This document shows positions 8,979-18,696 of a stretch of 64,000 nt of DNA, piece by piece. Every line of letters starts with the position of its first letter. Within the stretch, counting starts at the first letter, position 1. Source of the DNA: Lysobacter lycopersici (lineage in GTDB: Bacteria > Pseudomonadota > Gammaproteobacteria > Xanthomonadales > Xanthomonadaceae); the NCBI RefSeq assembly GCF_007556775.1, contig NZ_CP041742.1, forward strand, positions 2,060,001-2,124,000, written 5' to 3'. Under the pieces are notes generated by a model that was not told the DNA's origin, made no database searches, and saw only the letters and a list, made by a program, of their open reading frames with translations. Made by a program: the position numbers and the translations under genes.

Positions 8979-9668
8979 ATGCCGGTCCTGCGCTTCGACA
9001 ACGTCAGCAAGGTCTACGCAGGCGGCCGGCAGGCGCTTCGCGAAGTCAGTTTCGACATCCAGCCGGGCGAAATGCTGTTCCTCACCGGGCATTCCGGCGC
9101 CGGCAAGAGCACGCTGCTGAAGCTCATCCACCTCGCCGAACGGCCGAGCCGCGGCACCGTGCTGTTCAACGAACGCAACCTCGCCAAGGTGCGGCGCGGT
9201 CGCGAGGCACTGCACCGGCGCGAAGTCGGCGTGGTGTTCCAGGACCATCGCCTGCTGCTCGACCGCAGCGTGTACGAGAACATCGCGTTGCCGCTGGTCC
9301 TGCGCGGGATGAAACGCGGCGAGATCGGCAAGCGTGTGCGCAGCATCCTCGAACGCCTCGGCCTCGGCGACCGCGATCGCGCGCTGCCGACGCAGCTTTC
9401 CGCCGGCGAACAACAGCGCGTCGGCATCGCCCGCGCGGTGGTGGGCGAACCGCGATTGCTGCTCGCAGACGAACCCACCGGCAACCTCGATCCGACCCTG
9501 TCCGCGGAAATCATGGCGTTGTTCGCGTCCTTGCCCGAACGCGGCACCAGCGTGCTCGTCGCCAGCCACGACCTCGGGCTGGTCAAGCGCATGAAGCGGC
9601 GCGTGCTGGTGCTCGACCATGGCCAGCTGGTGGACGACATTTCGCCCGAGGACCTCGCCGATGAATGA
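8979..9668 (+). CDS. ftsE: Cell division ATP-binding protein FtsE
   Basis: ATPase half of the FtsEX complex, which sits at the septum and activates periplasmic amidases through EnvC-like partners. At 229 residues it has family length. Walker A is GHSGAGKST, the Q-loop region VVFQDHRLLLDRSVYENIALPL, the ABC signature LSAGEQQR, Walker B LLLADEPTGNLD and the switch His in VASHD. The ATG at 8979 starts MPVLRFDNVSKVYAGG. Its last eight bases overlap the ftsX start. Confidence 0.97.
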   Translation: MPVLRFDNVSKVYAGGRQALREVSFDIQPGEMLFLTGHSGAGKSTLLKLIHLAERPSRGTVLFNERNLAKVRRGREALHRREVGVVFQDHRLLLDRSVYENIALPLVLRGMKRGEIGKRVRSILERLGLGDRDRALPTQLSAGEQQRVGIARAVVGEPRLLLADEPTGNLDPTLSAEIMALFASLPERGTSVLVASHDLGLVKRMKRRVLVLDHGQLVDDISPEDLADE

Positions 9669-10593
9669 GGCGCGCGTCCATCATTCCGGGCCGGTCGCGT
9701 GGTTGAACCACCACGTTTACAGCTTCGTTTCCAGCCTCGGCCGCGCGGTGCGCCGGCCATGGGCGACGCTGCTCACCATCGGTGTGATGGCGGTGGCATT
9801 GGCGCTGCCGCTGGGCCTGTGGGCGGTGCTCGACAACATTTCGCGCTTCGGCGGCGAACTACAGCAGTCGCGCGAGATCGCCGTGTTCCTCAAGCCCGAA
9901 CTCGGCCTCGATCGCGCGCAGGCGCTGGCCACCAATCTGCGCGGGCGCAGCGACGTCGCCACGGTGAAAGTGAAAACGCCGGAGGAAGGCCTGAAGGAAC
10001 TGCGCGAACGCGGCGGCCTTGGCGATGCCATCGACGCGCTCGGCGACAACCCGCTGCCGAGCGTGCTGATCGTCACCCCGCGCGGCGACGAAACCGCGCT
10101 TGCCGAATCGCTGTCCGCCTTGCCCGAAGCCGACCAGGTGCAGCACGACGCGCAATGGCGCCAGCGGCTCGATGGCTGGCTGCGTTTCGGCGGACGCGTG
10201 GTCTGGGTGCTCGGCCTGTTGCTCGGCCTCGGCGCGTTGCTGGTGGTCGGCAACACGGTGCGCCTCGACATCCAGTCGCGGCGCGAGGAGATCGGCGTGC
10301 TGCAACTGCTCGGCGCACGCGACGGCTTCATCCGTCGACCGTTCCTTTATCTCGGCGCGTGGTATGGACTCGCCGCCGGCGCGCTCGCACTCGGCCTGCT
10401 CACGCTCGCCGCGTGGTCGTTGCGCGCGCCGCTGGCCGACCTCGCCGCGACCTACGGCAGCCATTTCCAGCTCACTGGTTTCGCGCCCGCGGTGCTGGTC
10501 GGCGTCCTCGTCGGCGCGACCCTGCTCGGCTGGTTGGGGGCGGGCGTGGTGACCGGGCATTTCCTGCGCCAGACGCGCCCGGCGGAGGCGTGA
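9661..10593 (+). CDS. ftsX: Cell division permease-like protein FtsX
   Basis: Membrane partner of FtsE, 310 residues. TM1 is at about 37-57 (ATLLTIGVMAVALALPLG). A periplasmic domain follows (about 60-180, REIAVFLKPELGLDRAQALA), with the signature NPLPSVLIV. Three further TMs come after it (VVWVLGLLLGLGALLVVGN; LYLGAWYGLAAGALALGLL; APAVLVGVLVGATLLGWLG). The conserved cytoplasmic loop REEIGVLQLLGARDGFIRRPFLY sits between TM2 and TM3. The ATG at 9661 lies inside the ftsE end, so the two are translationally coupled. Confidence 0.96.
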   Translation: MNEARVHHSGPVAWLNHHVYSFVSSLGRAVRRPWATLLTIGVMAVALALPLGLWAVLDNISRFGGELQQSREIAVFLKPELGLDRAQALATNLRGRSDVATVKVKTPEEGLKELRERGGLGDAIDALGDNPLPSVLIVTPRGDETALAESLSALPEADQVQHDAQWRQRLDGWLRFGGRVVWVLGLLLGLGALLVVGNTVRLDIQSRREEIGVLQLLGARDGFIRRPFLYLGAWYGLAAGALALGLLTLAAWSLRAPLADLAATYGSHFQLTGFAPAVLVGVLVGATLLGWLGAGVVTGHFLRQTRPAEA

Positions 10594-11438
10594 TGGCCGG
10601 CAAGCACGACCTGCGCCACCTGGTCAGCGACGCGCCGCGGGTGCTGGTCGTCGATGGTTCGAAACTCGTGCGCAAGCTCATCGGCGACGTGTTGCACAAG
10701 GAATTGCCGAACGCGGAGGTCATCGCCTGCGAGGGCATCGAGGCCGCGCGCGCGGCGCTGGCCGAAGGCGCGTTCGATCTCGTGACCACATCGTTGGTTT
10801 TGCCCGATGGCGACGGCGCCGCGGTGGCGAAACTGGTGCGCGAAGCCGCGGGCCAGGCCTACGTGCCGGTGATCGTGGTGTCCGGCGACGTGCAGTCGCG
10901 GCTGGAGTCGCGCAGCCTGGCCGACGACGTCACCGATTACTTCGACAAGGCGCTCGGCCACCAGGCGCTGGCCGCGTTCATCCGCGGCTACGTCGATCCG
11001 CAGCCGGTGCCCGGCGCGCGCGTGCTCTACGTCGAGGATAGCCGCGTGGTCGCGCTTGCGACCAAGCGCATGCTGGAAGCGCATCAGATGACGGTGACCC
11101 ACGTCGATTCCGCCGAAGCCGCGCTCGACTTCCTGCACGAACACCGCAGCGAGGACGACGTTGGCGCCGACCTGCTGCTCAGCGACGTGTACCTGAAGGG
11201 TGCGCTCAGCGGGCACGAATTGCTCGGGCAGGTGCGCAAGGCCTTCGGCTATTCCAAGCGACGCCTGCCGGTGGTGGTGATGACTGGCGACGACAACCGC
11301 GAACACCAGGCCTCGCTGCTGCGCGAGGGCGCGAACGACCTGGTGCTGAAGCCGATCGAGGAACGCCTGCTGGTGATCAAGACGCTGTTCCAGCTGCGCG
11401 CGGCGAAGACGCCGGAGCGGCGCGCGTTCGACGCATGA
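10593..11438 (+). CDS. Double-receiver response regulator, first receiver degenerate
   Basis: A 281-residue protein made of two CheY-like receiver domains and no output domain. REC1 (about 16-130) has VLVVDGSKL but Ser67 ([11 protein letters not shown]) where the phosphorylated Asp should be, while keeping the Ser in VVSGD and the Lys in FDKAL. REC2 (about 143-275) is canonical: LYVEDSRVV, Asp198 in [14 protein letters not shown] and VLKPIEERL. The ATG overlaps the ftsX stop (TGATG) and its own stop overlaps ung by four bases, so it belongs to the ftsEX-ung transcript. The partner kinase is not in the window; a phosphate-relay or scaffold role is inference. Confidence 0.85.
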   Translation: MAGKHDLRHLVSDAPRVLVVDGSKLVRKLIGDVLHKELPNAEVIACEGIEAARAALAEGAFDLVTTSLVLPDGDGAAVAKLVREAAGQAYVPVIVVSGDVQSRLESRSLADDVTDYFDKALGHQALAAFIRGYVDPQPVPGARVLYVEDSRVVALATKRMLEAHQMTVTHVDSAEAALDFLHEHRSEDDVGADLLLSDVYLKGALSGHELLGQVRKAFGYSKRRLPVVVMTGDDNREHQASLLREGANDLVLKPIEERLLVIKTLFQLRAAKTPERRAFDA

Positions 11439-12148
11439 GCGCGGGCGAGCTGCGACTCGAACCCTCGTGGAAAGCGCGCGTCGGCGACTGGTTCGCGCGC
11501 GAGGACATGCGCGCGCTGTCGGAATTCCTGCGGCAGCGCATCCATGCCGGTGCGCGCATCCATCCGGAACCGAAAAACATCTTCGCCGCGTTCGACGCCA
11601 CGCCGTTCGACGCGGTCAAGGTCGTGATCCTCGGCCAGGATCCCTACCACGGCCCGGGGCAGGCGCACGGACTGTGTTTCTCGGTGCTGCCGGGCGTCGA
11701 GGTTCCGCCTTCGCTGCAGAACATCTACAAGGAACTCGCGCGCGACACCGGTTTCGCCGCGCCCACGCACGGCCATCTGCTGCCGTGGGCGCAACGTGGC
11801 GTGCTGTTGCTGAACTCGGTGCTGACGGTCGAGGAAGGCCGCGCCGGTTCGCACCAAGGCAAGGGCTGGGAAGGCTTCACCGACCATGTCGTCGATGTGT
11901 TGAACTGCGAACGCGAGGGTTTGGTGTTCCTGCTCTGGGGCAGCTATGCGCAGGCCAAGGGCCGGGTGATCGACCCGCGCCGGCACCGGGTGCTGAAGGC
12001 GCCGCACCCCTCGCCACTGTCCGCGCACCGGGGTTTCATCGGCTGCGGGCATTTCTCCGCCGCCAACGAATACCTGGCCCGCCATGGCGTGGCCCCGGTG
12101 GACTGGTCGCTGCCGCCGCGGGCCGAACCCGGGCCGCCGCCCACCTGA
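11435..12148 (+). CDS. ung: Uracil-DNA glycosylase
   Basis: Removes uracil from DNA in base-excision repair. At 237 residues it has family-1 UDG length. The catalytic loop [11 protein letters not shown] places Asp69 as the water-activating base. The uracil-recognition segment is [12 protein letters not shown], and the DNA-intercalation loop [18 protein letters not shown] carries the catalytic His. The ATG at 11435 overlaps the response-regulator stop (ATGA). Confidence 0.97.
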   Translation: MSAGELRLEPSWKARVGDWFAREDMRALSEFLRQRIHAGARIHPEPKNIFAAFDATPFDAVKVVILGQDPYHGPGQAHGLCFSVLPGVEVPPSLQNIYKELARDTGFAAPTHGHLLPWAQRGVLLLNSVLTVEEGRAGSHQGKGWEGFTDHVVDVLNCEREGLVFLLWGSYAQAKGRVIDPRRHRVLKAPHPSPLSAHRGFIGCGHFSAANEYLARHGVAPVDWSLPPRAEPGPPPT

Positions 12149-12240
12149 GCCTTGCGCCGGCCCGATCCGGGCCCATGTCGATCCTGTGCCCAGCTCCGCC
12201 ATCGTTCCAGAGATGGGATGGTGTGGAACTTTTCGACCCG

Positions 12241-12270
12241 TTAGCAGTCAGATATGCCGACTGCTAAAAT
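12241..12270. promoter_or_regulatory. CIRCE-like inverted repeat overlapping a -10-like element before rpoH
   Basis: TTAGCAGTC (12241-12249), nine bases, GACTGCTAA (12259-12267). The arm and spacer lengths equal those of CIRCE (TTAGCACTC-N9-GAGTGCTAA), the operator of the heat-shock repressor HrcA, with one symmetric base change per arm. The right arm runs into TAAAAT (12265-12270), a good -10 hexamer, 22 bases before the rpoH ATG. No convincing -35 is visible. A repressor binding here would block the promoter; HrcA as that repressor is inference. Confidence 0.6.
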
Positions 12271-12292
12271 CCCCTCGTAAAGCCGCGCGCCC

Positions 12293-13171
<879 letters not shown>

Positions 13172-13192
13172 TCGAAGCGAGTTCGAAACATG

Positions 13193-13218
13193 AAACGGCC
13201 CGGGAAACCGGGCCGTTT
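13193..13218 (+). terminator. Intrinsic terminator after rpoH
   Basis: An 11-bp perfect stem AAACGGCCCGG / CCGGGCCGTTT around a GAAA tetraloop, 22 bases after the rpoH stop, with a short T run at its 3' foot. Confidence 0.85.
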
Positions 13219-13293
13219 GCGTTTGCGCAGGAATCGGATATCGCGATCGGAACGCGGGCCATAACCTGCACGCATTCCAATTTGGAGCGTGCC

Positions 13294-13761
13294 GTGGATT
13301 ACATCGTCAAAGGCTTGCCAGTCGAGCCCTTCCAACCCCTGTTCGGTTTGTCCGACGAAGAACTGCGCAGCCACGGTGCGAAGCGGTATGTCGCCGACGC
13401 CAAGCCAGGCTATCCATGCCGCATCACCTTGCGGGATGCCGAGCCGGGCGAGACCCTGCTGCTGTTGAACTGGCGGCATTTGGATGCCGATACGCCATAT
13501 CGTTCGGACGGACCGATCTTCGTGCGCGAAGCGGCGTTGGCGTCGTACGAAGCGCGCAACGCGATCCCCAAGCAGCAGCGCATCCGCCTGCTATCGGTAC
13601 GCGCTTACGACAAGAGTGGCTGGATGCAGGATGCGGAAGTGGTGAAAGGCGTCGAACTCGAATCCTCAGTCGCGAAGTTCTTCGCCGATCCTGCGGTCGA
13701 CTACCTTCACGTCCATAACGCGAATCGTGGTTGTTATGCCTGTCGCGTCGATCGTGGCTGA
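13294..13761 (+). CDS. DUF1203 family protein
   Basis: A 155-residue cytoplasmic protein of the DUF1203 family; its biochemical function is not known. Family features seen: YIVKGLPVEPFQPLFGLSDE at the start, PCRITLRDAEPGETLLLLNW, SDGPIFVRE, and the C-terminal YLHVHNANRGCYACRVDR. The start is GTG at 13294, seven bases after TTGGAG. The longer in-frame reading from 13168 would run through the rpoH terminator and is rejected. Its last 28 bases overlap the 3' end of the convergent NADH dehydrogenase gene. Confidence 0.85.
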   Translation: MDYIVKGLPVEPFQPLFGLSDEELRSHGAKRYVADAKPGYPCRITLRDAEPGETLLLLNWRHLDADTPYRSDGPIFVREAALASYEARNAIPKQQRIRLLSVRAYDKSGWMQDAEVVKGVELESSVAKFFADPAVDYLHVHNANRGCYACRVDRG

Positions 13762-15020
13762 TCGCTGCCATCCGGTTTGCCGAGGATGATCCGCGCCGCG
13801 CGCTGGTAGGTCCAGTACGCCCAGGTCCAGTTGAGCATGACCACGAGGCGATTGCGGAAGCCGATCAGGAAGAACACGTGCGCAACGAGCCAGAACCACC
13901 AGGCCAGCGCGCCCGAGAGTTTCAGCTTGCCGAGGTCGACGACGGCGGCCATGCGACCGATGGTGGCGAGGTTGCCGTAATCGCGATAACGGAACGGCGC
14001 GATATCGCGTCCGGCGAGGCGCGCGCGGATCGATCTGGCGACATGCGCGCCCATCTGCTTGGCCGCGGGCGCGACACCGGGAACGGGCTTGCCATCCTGC
14101 TGCAGCGATGCGAGGTCGCCGGCGACATAGACATTGTCGAACCCCGGCACGCGCAAATCCGGCAAGACCGGCACGCGGCCGCTGCGGTCGAGCTCGACGC
14201 CAAGCGAACGCGCCAACGGCGAAGCCGCAACGCCTGCGGCCCACAACACGGTGCGCGCGGCGATGCGTTCGTTGCCGAGTTGCACGCCGTCGCCGTCGAT
14301 GGTTCGAACCGGAATTCCGGTGCGTACTTCGACGCCGAGTTTCTCGAGTTGTCGCCGTGCCTTCGCCGACAATGATTCGGGAAAAGATGAAAGCACGCGC
14401 GGGCCGGCTTCGAGCAGCAGCACGCGCGCCTCGCGTGGATCGATGCAGCGGAATTCGCGCTTGAGCGTGTGCCGCGCGATTTCCGCCAGCGTGCCGGCGA
14501 GTTCGACACCGGTCGGACCGCCACCAACAATCGCGAATGTGAGCAGCGCGCGCCGCGCATCCGGATCGGTTTCGGCTTCCGCGCGTTCGAACGCGGACAG
14601 GACGCGGCGACGGATGTGCAGCGCGTCGTCCAGAGTCTTGAGCCCCGGCGCATGCGCGGCCCAATCGTCGTGTCCGAAATAGGCGTGGGTCGCGCCGGTG
14701 GCGAGCAGCAGGAAGTCGTAATCGAGCGTGTGGCCGTCGGACAGGCGCAATCGCGAGGATTGCGGTTCGATCGACGCCACGTCTTCCATCAGCACGGTGC
14801 AATTGCGTTGCCGGCGCAGGATGTGACGCAGGGGCGCGGCGATGTCCGGCGCCGACAGGCCAGCGGTGGCGACCTGGTAGAGCAGCGGTTGGAACAGGTG
14901 GTGGTTGCCGCGATCGACCAGCGTGATTTGCACCGGCGCCGACGCGAGTGCGCGCGTGGCCCAGAGTCCGGCAAAACCGCCGCCGACCACGACAACCCGG
15001 GGAAGGACGGTTTCATTCAT
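13734..15020 (-). CDS. ndh: Type II NADH:quinone oxidoreductase
   Basis: Single-subunit FAD enzyme passing electrons from NADH to quinone at the inner membrane without proton pumping. 428 residues. The FAD-binding Rossmann motif is VVVGGGFAGLWA near the N-terminus and the second (NADH) motif is FAIVGGGPTGVELAG. YVAGDLASL closes the FAD site. The C-terminal hydrophobic segment WFWLVAHVFFLIGFRNRLVV fits the membrane anchor. The ATG at 15020 overlaps the end of the upstream MFS gene by four bases, so the two are co-transcribed. Confidence 0.93.
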   Translation of the reverse strand: MNETVLPRVVVVGGGFAGLWATRALASAPVQITLVDRGNHHLFQPLLYQVATAGLSAPDIAAPLRHILRRQRNCTVLMEDVASIEPQSSRLRLSDGHTLDYDFLLLATGATHAYFGHDDWAAHAPGLKTLDDALHIRRRVLSAFERAEAETDPDARRALLTFAIVGGGPTGVELAGTLAEIARHTLKREFRCIDPREARVLLLEAGPRVLSSFPESLSAKARRQLEKLGVEVRTGIPVRTIDGDGVQLGNERIAARTVLWAAGVAASPLARSLGVELDRSGRVPVLPDLRVPGFDNVYVAGDLASLQQDGKPVPGVAPAAKQMGAHVARSIRARLAGRDIAPFRYRDYGNLATIGRMAAVVDLGKLKLSGALAWWFWLVAHVFFLIGFRNRLVVMLNWTWAYWTYQRAARIILGKPDGSDQPRSTRQA

Positions 15021-16339
15021 TGCTGGTTATCCGACATGTCCCGGTCCCGGTCGATGCGCGAATGATGCCTGGTGTCGCGCATCGTCGCGTACACGAGCAG
15101 CGAGATCGCCGTGCAAGCGGTCACGTACGCGAAGAACCAGGACTCGTGGCCGACCTGCTTCGACCACAACGCCAGGAACTCGGTACTGCCGCCGAACACC
15201 GCCACCGCGATTGCGTACGGCAGGCCGACGCCCAGCGCGCGGATGTGCGCGGGGAACAATTCCGCCTTCACCACCGCGTTGACGGCGGTATAGCCGCTGG
15301 TGATCGTCAAACCCGCCATGACCCATGCGAAGGCCTGTACGACGGTGGTCGTGTCGGCGATGCCGTTGAGAATCGGGTAGAAGCACGCGGTGCCGAGCGC
15401 GCCAAACCCCATGAGCACGGCGCGTCGCCCGACCCGGTCGGACAACGCGCCCACCAGCGGCTGCAGCAACATGTAGAGGAACAGCGATCCTGCCGACACC
15501 AGCGTCGCTTCGGCCTTGTCGAAGCCGCCGGTGTTGACTAGGAATTTCTGGGTGTAAGTGGTGAATGTGTAGAACGCGATCGTGCCGCCCATCGTCAGGC
15601 CGATGACGGTCAGCACTTCGCGCGGATAACGCAAAAGCTCGCGAACGCTGCCGTGGCGCGCCTTGTCCTCGCGCTGCGCGCGGGCGGCCGCGAACGAATC
15701 CGTTTCCAGCATCGTGCGGCGCAGGTACAACGCGCTGGCGGCGAGCACGGCACCGACCGCGAACGGGATGCGCCAGCCCCACGATTCCAGCTGCGTTTCG
15801 CTGAGCACCGCCTGCTGCAGGACCACCAGCAGCGCCAGCGCGATGAGTTGGCCCATGATCAGCGTGACGTATTGGAAGCTCGACCAGAATCCGCGGTGCG
15901 CGCGATCCGCCATCTCGCTGAGGTAGGTCGCCGACGTGCCGTATTCGCCGCCGAGGCTGAGGCCCTGCAGAAGCCGTGCGAACAGCAGCAGCACGGTCGC
16001 GCCCAGGCCGATGCGCTCGTAACCGGGCGCCATCGCGATCAACAACGAGCCCGTGCACATCAGCAGCACCGATAGCACCAGCGCGCGCTTGCGCCCGTGG
16101 CGGTCCGCATACAAGCCCATCAACCAACCGCCGAGCGGACGCATCAGGAAGCCGAGCGCGAACACCGCCGCCGCGTCGAGCAACTGCGCGGTAGGGTCGC
16201 CCTTGGGGAAGAAATGCGGCGCGAAATAGATCGCGAACGCGGAGTAGGCGTACCAGTCGTACCATTCGACGAGGTTGCCCGCGGAGCCGCTGAAAATGCT
16301 GCGCAGGCGTTGCGAAGGCGTCAGCGGCATCGTCGTCAT
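15017..16339 (-). CDS. MFS transporter, metabolite:H+ symporter (MHS) family
   Basis: A 440-residue inner-membrane permease with about 12 TM segments, of the MHS group that includes KgtP and ProP (dicarboxylate, 2-oxoglutarate, betaine symporters). Family signatures: SGNLVEWYDWYAYSAFA at TM1, ADRHGRKRALVLS between TM2 and TM3, RLLQGLSLGGEYG in TM4-5, and SDRVGRRAVLMGFG mid-protein. The start is taken as the ATG at 16339, which shares its A with the priA stop (TGATG). The substrate cannot be fixed; 2-oxoglutarate or another organic acid is most likely. Confidence 0.88.
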   Translation of the reverse strand: MTTMPLTPSQRLRSIFSGSAGNLVEWYDWYAYSAFAIYFAPHFFPKGDPTAQLLDAAAVFALGFLMRPLGGWLMGLYADRHGRKRALVLSVLLMCTGSLLIAMAPGYERIGLGATVLLLFARLLQGLSLGGEYGTSATYLSEMADRAHRGFWSSFQYVTLIMGQLIALALLVVLQQAVLSETQLESWGWRIPFAVGAVLAASALYLRRTMLETDSFAAARAQREDKARHGSVRELLRYPREVLTVIGLTMGGTIAFYTFTTYTQKFLVNTGGFDKAEATLVSAGSLFLYMLLQPLVGALSDRVGRRAVLMGFGALGTACFYPILNGIADTTTVVQAFAWVMAGLTITSGYTAVNAVVKAELFPAHIRALGVGLPYAIAVAVFGGSTEFLALWSKQVGHESWFFAYVTACTAISLLVYATMRDTRHHSRIDRDRDMSDNQQ

Positions 16340-18696
16340 CAATACAAATCCACCGGATCCACGTCCAGCGACCAGCGCAGCTTGCGCGCTTCCGGAAGTT
16401 CGTACAGTTGCGGAATCGCCGCGTCGAGCGCGGCATGCAGCGTGCGGCGGCCCGGCGAGGACAGCAGCAATTGCGAACGATGCCAGCCGCCGCGGCGCGG
16501 CATCGGCGCGGGCAGCGGGCCGTGCAGTTCGACGTTGTCGGCCCCTCTCCCACCGGGAGAGGGGTTGGGGTGAGGGTTCGGCCTTGTCGCACCCTCATCC
16601 GCCCTTCGGGCACCTTCTCTCCGCGTTGCGGGGAGAAGGAAAAGCTCCTTGGCCGCGGCGAGGAATTGCAACGGCGGTTCCGCATGCTGCGCTTCGGCGC
16701 GCAGCAGGGCGAGGTGCGCGAACGGCGGGAAGCCGGCGGCTTCCCGCAATGCAAGTTCGGCCGTGGCGAAGGCGTGGTAGCCGCCGGCGATCAGTGTCTG
16801 CAGCAACGGATGCTCGGGGTGGTGGGTCTGCAGCAGCACCGTGCCGGCGCGTTCGGCGCGGCCGGCGCGACCGGCGACCTGCACCAGCAGTTGCGCGAGT
16901 TTCTCGCTGGCGCGGAAGTCGGCGGAGAACAGGCCTTCGTCGATGCCGACCACGCCGACCAGGGTCAGGTTCGGCAGGTCATGCCCCTTCGCGAGCATCT
17001 GCGTGCCGACGAGGATGCCGGGGCGCGCGCCGAGTTCCTCGAAATGCTTCTGCAGCGCATCGCGGCGGCGGGTGTTGCCGCGGTCGATGCGCACGACCGG
17101 CACGTCGGCGAATTTTTCCGCCAGCAATTCCTCGATGCGTTCGGTACCCGATCCCTGCGGTTGCAGCGCGAGGCTGGCGCAATCGGGGCAGGCCGGCGGC
17201 GCGGGCTGGCGGAAACCGCAGTGGTGGCATTGCAGGCGGCGGCCGTGCGCGTGCACGGTCATCGGCCGATCGCAGCGCCGGCATTGCGCGCTCCAGCCGC
17301 AGTCATGGCAGAGCAGCGCGGGCGCGTAGCCGCGGCGATTCTTGAACACCAGCACTTGCCCGCCCGCATCGAGCGCGGCGCGGATCGCGTTCAGCAATTC
17401 GTTCGACAGCCCGGCCTGCAGCGGGCGCTTGCGCACGTCGAGCACGCGCACCACCGGAGGCTGCGCTTCGCCCGCGCGCTGGTGCAGGCGCAGGTGCGTG
17501 AATCGCCCGCTTTGCGCGTTGTGCAGCGATTCCAGCGACGGCGTGGCGCTGCCGAGCACGATGGGCACGCCGAGTTCGCGCGCGCGCACGAGCGCGAAAT
17601 CGCGGGCGTGGTAGCGGATGCCGTCCTGCTGCTTGTAGCTGGCGTCGTGTTCCTCGTCGACGACGATCAGTCCCGCGTCCGGCAGCGGGGTGAACACCGC
17701 CGAACGCGTGCCGACGATCACCCGCGCTTCGCCGCGCCATGCCGCCGTCCACGTCGTCGCGCGCTCGCTGTCGTTGAGTCCCGAATGCAGTGCGTGCACC
17801 GGCACGCCGAGCCGCGCGCGGAAACGCGCCAGCAGTTGCGGGGTCAGGCCGATTTCCGGCACCAGCACCAGCGCCTGTTTCCCGCGCGCAAGGCAGTCGG
17901 AAATCGCATCGAGGTAGACCTCGGTCTTGCCGCTGCCGGTGACGCCGTCGAGCAGGAAGGCCGTGAAACCTTCGGCCGTGCGGATCGCGTCCGCGGCCGT
18001 CTGTTGTTCCTTGTTGAGTTCGAATCCGTTTTTCCCCTCTCCCCTTTGCGGGAGAGGGTGGCGCGCAGCGCCGGGAGAGGGGCTGTCGGGATTCCCCCTC
18101 TCCTGCCCCTGCGGGGCATCCTCCCCCACGAGGGGGGAGGAAAAAGCCGATGCCAACGCCACGCGTTCGACCAGGCCGCGTTCGCGCAGCGTGCGCATGG
18201 CCGTGCGCCAGCCGGGCTGCAGCGCATCGAGCACGTCTTCGTCGCGGCTGCCGCTGGCGAGGCTTTGCGCGAGTTCGCGCGGACGGCCCGCGCGCATCGC
18301 CGGCAGCGCGGTCGCGCCGGCTTCGGTCAGGCACCAGCCCCAGGCGTGGGTGTCGGGCAGCGGTTCGCCGCGACGCAGCGCGGCGGGCAACGCCGTCGCC
18401 AGCACTTCGCCCAGCGGCGCGTGCAGGTAGCGTGCCAGCCAGCGCAGCGAAGCGAGGAGCTCGCCGGCGAACAGCGGTTCGGGTTCCAGCCATTCCACCG
18501 GCTTGAGTGCGTCCGCATGCGCGGCGTCGGCCGCGCCGATCGCCGCGACTACGCCGCACAACTGGCGATTGCCGAACGCCACGCGCACGCGGCGGCCGAT
18601 GTCGCCGGCGTTGGCGGCAGCAGCATTGGCGGGCAGGTAATCGAACAGCCGTGGCAAGGGCAGCGGCAGCGCGACCTTGAGCACGGCATCGGTCAT
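16339..18696 (-). CDS. priA: Primosomal protein N' (PriA helicase) with two in-frame repeat insertions
   Basis: Superfamily 2 helicase that reloads the replisome at stalled forks. 785 residues against about 730. Seen: N-terminal DNA-binding domain (KVALPLPLPRLFDYLP), Walker A GVTGSGKTEVY, DEEHDASYKQQ, VLGSATPSLES, zinc-binding Cys pairs (CHDCGW..CRRC; CHHCG..CPDC), QVAGRAGRAERAG and the end RKLRWSLDVDPVDLY. Two segments have no PriA counterpart: residues about 185-223 (PLVGEDAPQGQERG, then PSPGAARHPLPQRGEG) and about 685-718 (ARRADEGATRPNPHPNPSPG). These are translations of CCCTCTCC-type repeats at linker or loop positions, and the frame is kept. Confidence 0.95.
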   Translation of the reverse strand: MTDAVLKVALPLPLPRLFDYLPANAAAANAGDIGRRVRVAFGNRQLCGVVAAIGAADAAHADALKPVEWLEPEPLFAGELLASLRWLARYLHAPLGEVLATALPAALRRGEPLPDTHAWGWCLTEAGATALPAMRAGRPRELAQSLASGSRDEDVLDALQPGWRTAMRTLRERGLVERVALASAFSSPLVGEDAPQGQERGNPDSPSPGAARHPLPQRGEGKNGFELNKEQQTAADAIRTAEGFTAFLLDGVTGSGKTEVYLDAISDCLARGKQALVLVPEIGLTPQLLARFRARLGVPVHALHSGLNDSERATTWTAAWRGEARVIVGTRSAVFTPLPDAGLIVVDEEHDASYKQQDGIRYHARDFALVRARELGVPIVLGSATPSLESLHNAQSGRFTHLRLHQRAGEAQPPVVRVLDVRKRPLQAGLSNELLNAIRAALDAGGQVLVFKNRRGYAPALLCHDCGWSAQCRRCDRPMTVHAHGRRLQCHHCGFRQPAPPACPDCASLALQPQGSGTERIEELLAEKFADVPVVRIDRGNTRRRDALQKHFEELGARPGILVGTQMLAKGHDLPNLTLVGVVGIDEGLFSADFRASEKLAQLLVQVAGRAGRAERAGTVLLQTHHPEHPLLQTLIAGGYHAFATAELALREAAGFPPFAHLALLRAEAQHAEPPLQFLAAAKELFLLPATRREGARRADEGATRPNPHPNPSPGGRGADNVELHGPLPAPMPRRGGWHRSQLLLSSPGRRTLHAALDAAIPQLYELPEARKLRWSLDVDPVDLY
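16542..16643. repeat. CCCTCTCC-type palindromic repeat inside priA (C-terminal copy)
   Basis: Palindromic blocks CCCCTCTCCC / GGGAGAGGGG, then GCCCTTCGGGC, then TTCTCTCC / GGGGAGAAG. It encodes PHPNPSPGGRG in PriA, just before the conserved GPLPAPMPRRGG segment. Confidence 0.85.
18031..18145. repeat. CCCTCTCC-type palindromic repeat inside priA (linker copy)
   Basis: CCCCTCTCCCC-TTTGC-GGGAGAGGG, then GGCGCGCAGCGCC-GGGAGAGGGG, then a CTCCTGCCCCTGCGGGG block and CTCCCCC/GGGGGGAGG. It encodes PriA residues about 185-223, between the DNA-binding and helicase domains. The same block order is seen in the intergenic copy at 24031-24212. Confidence 0.85.
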
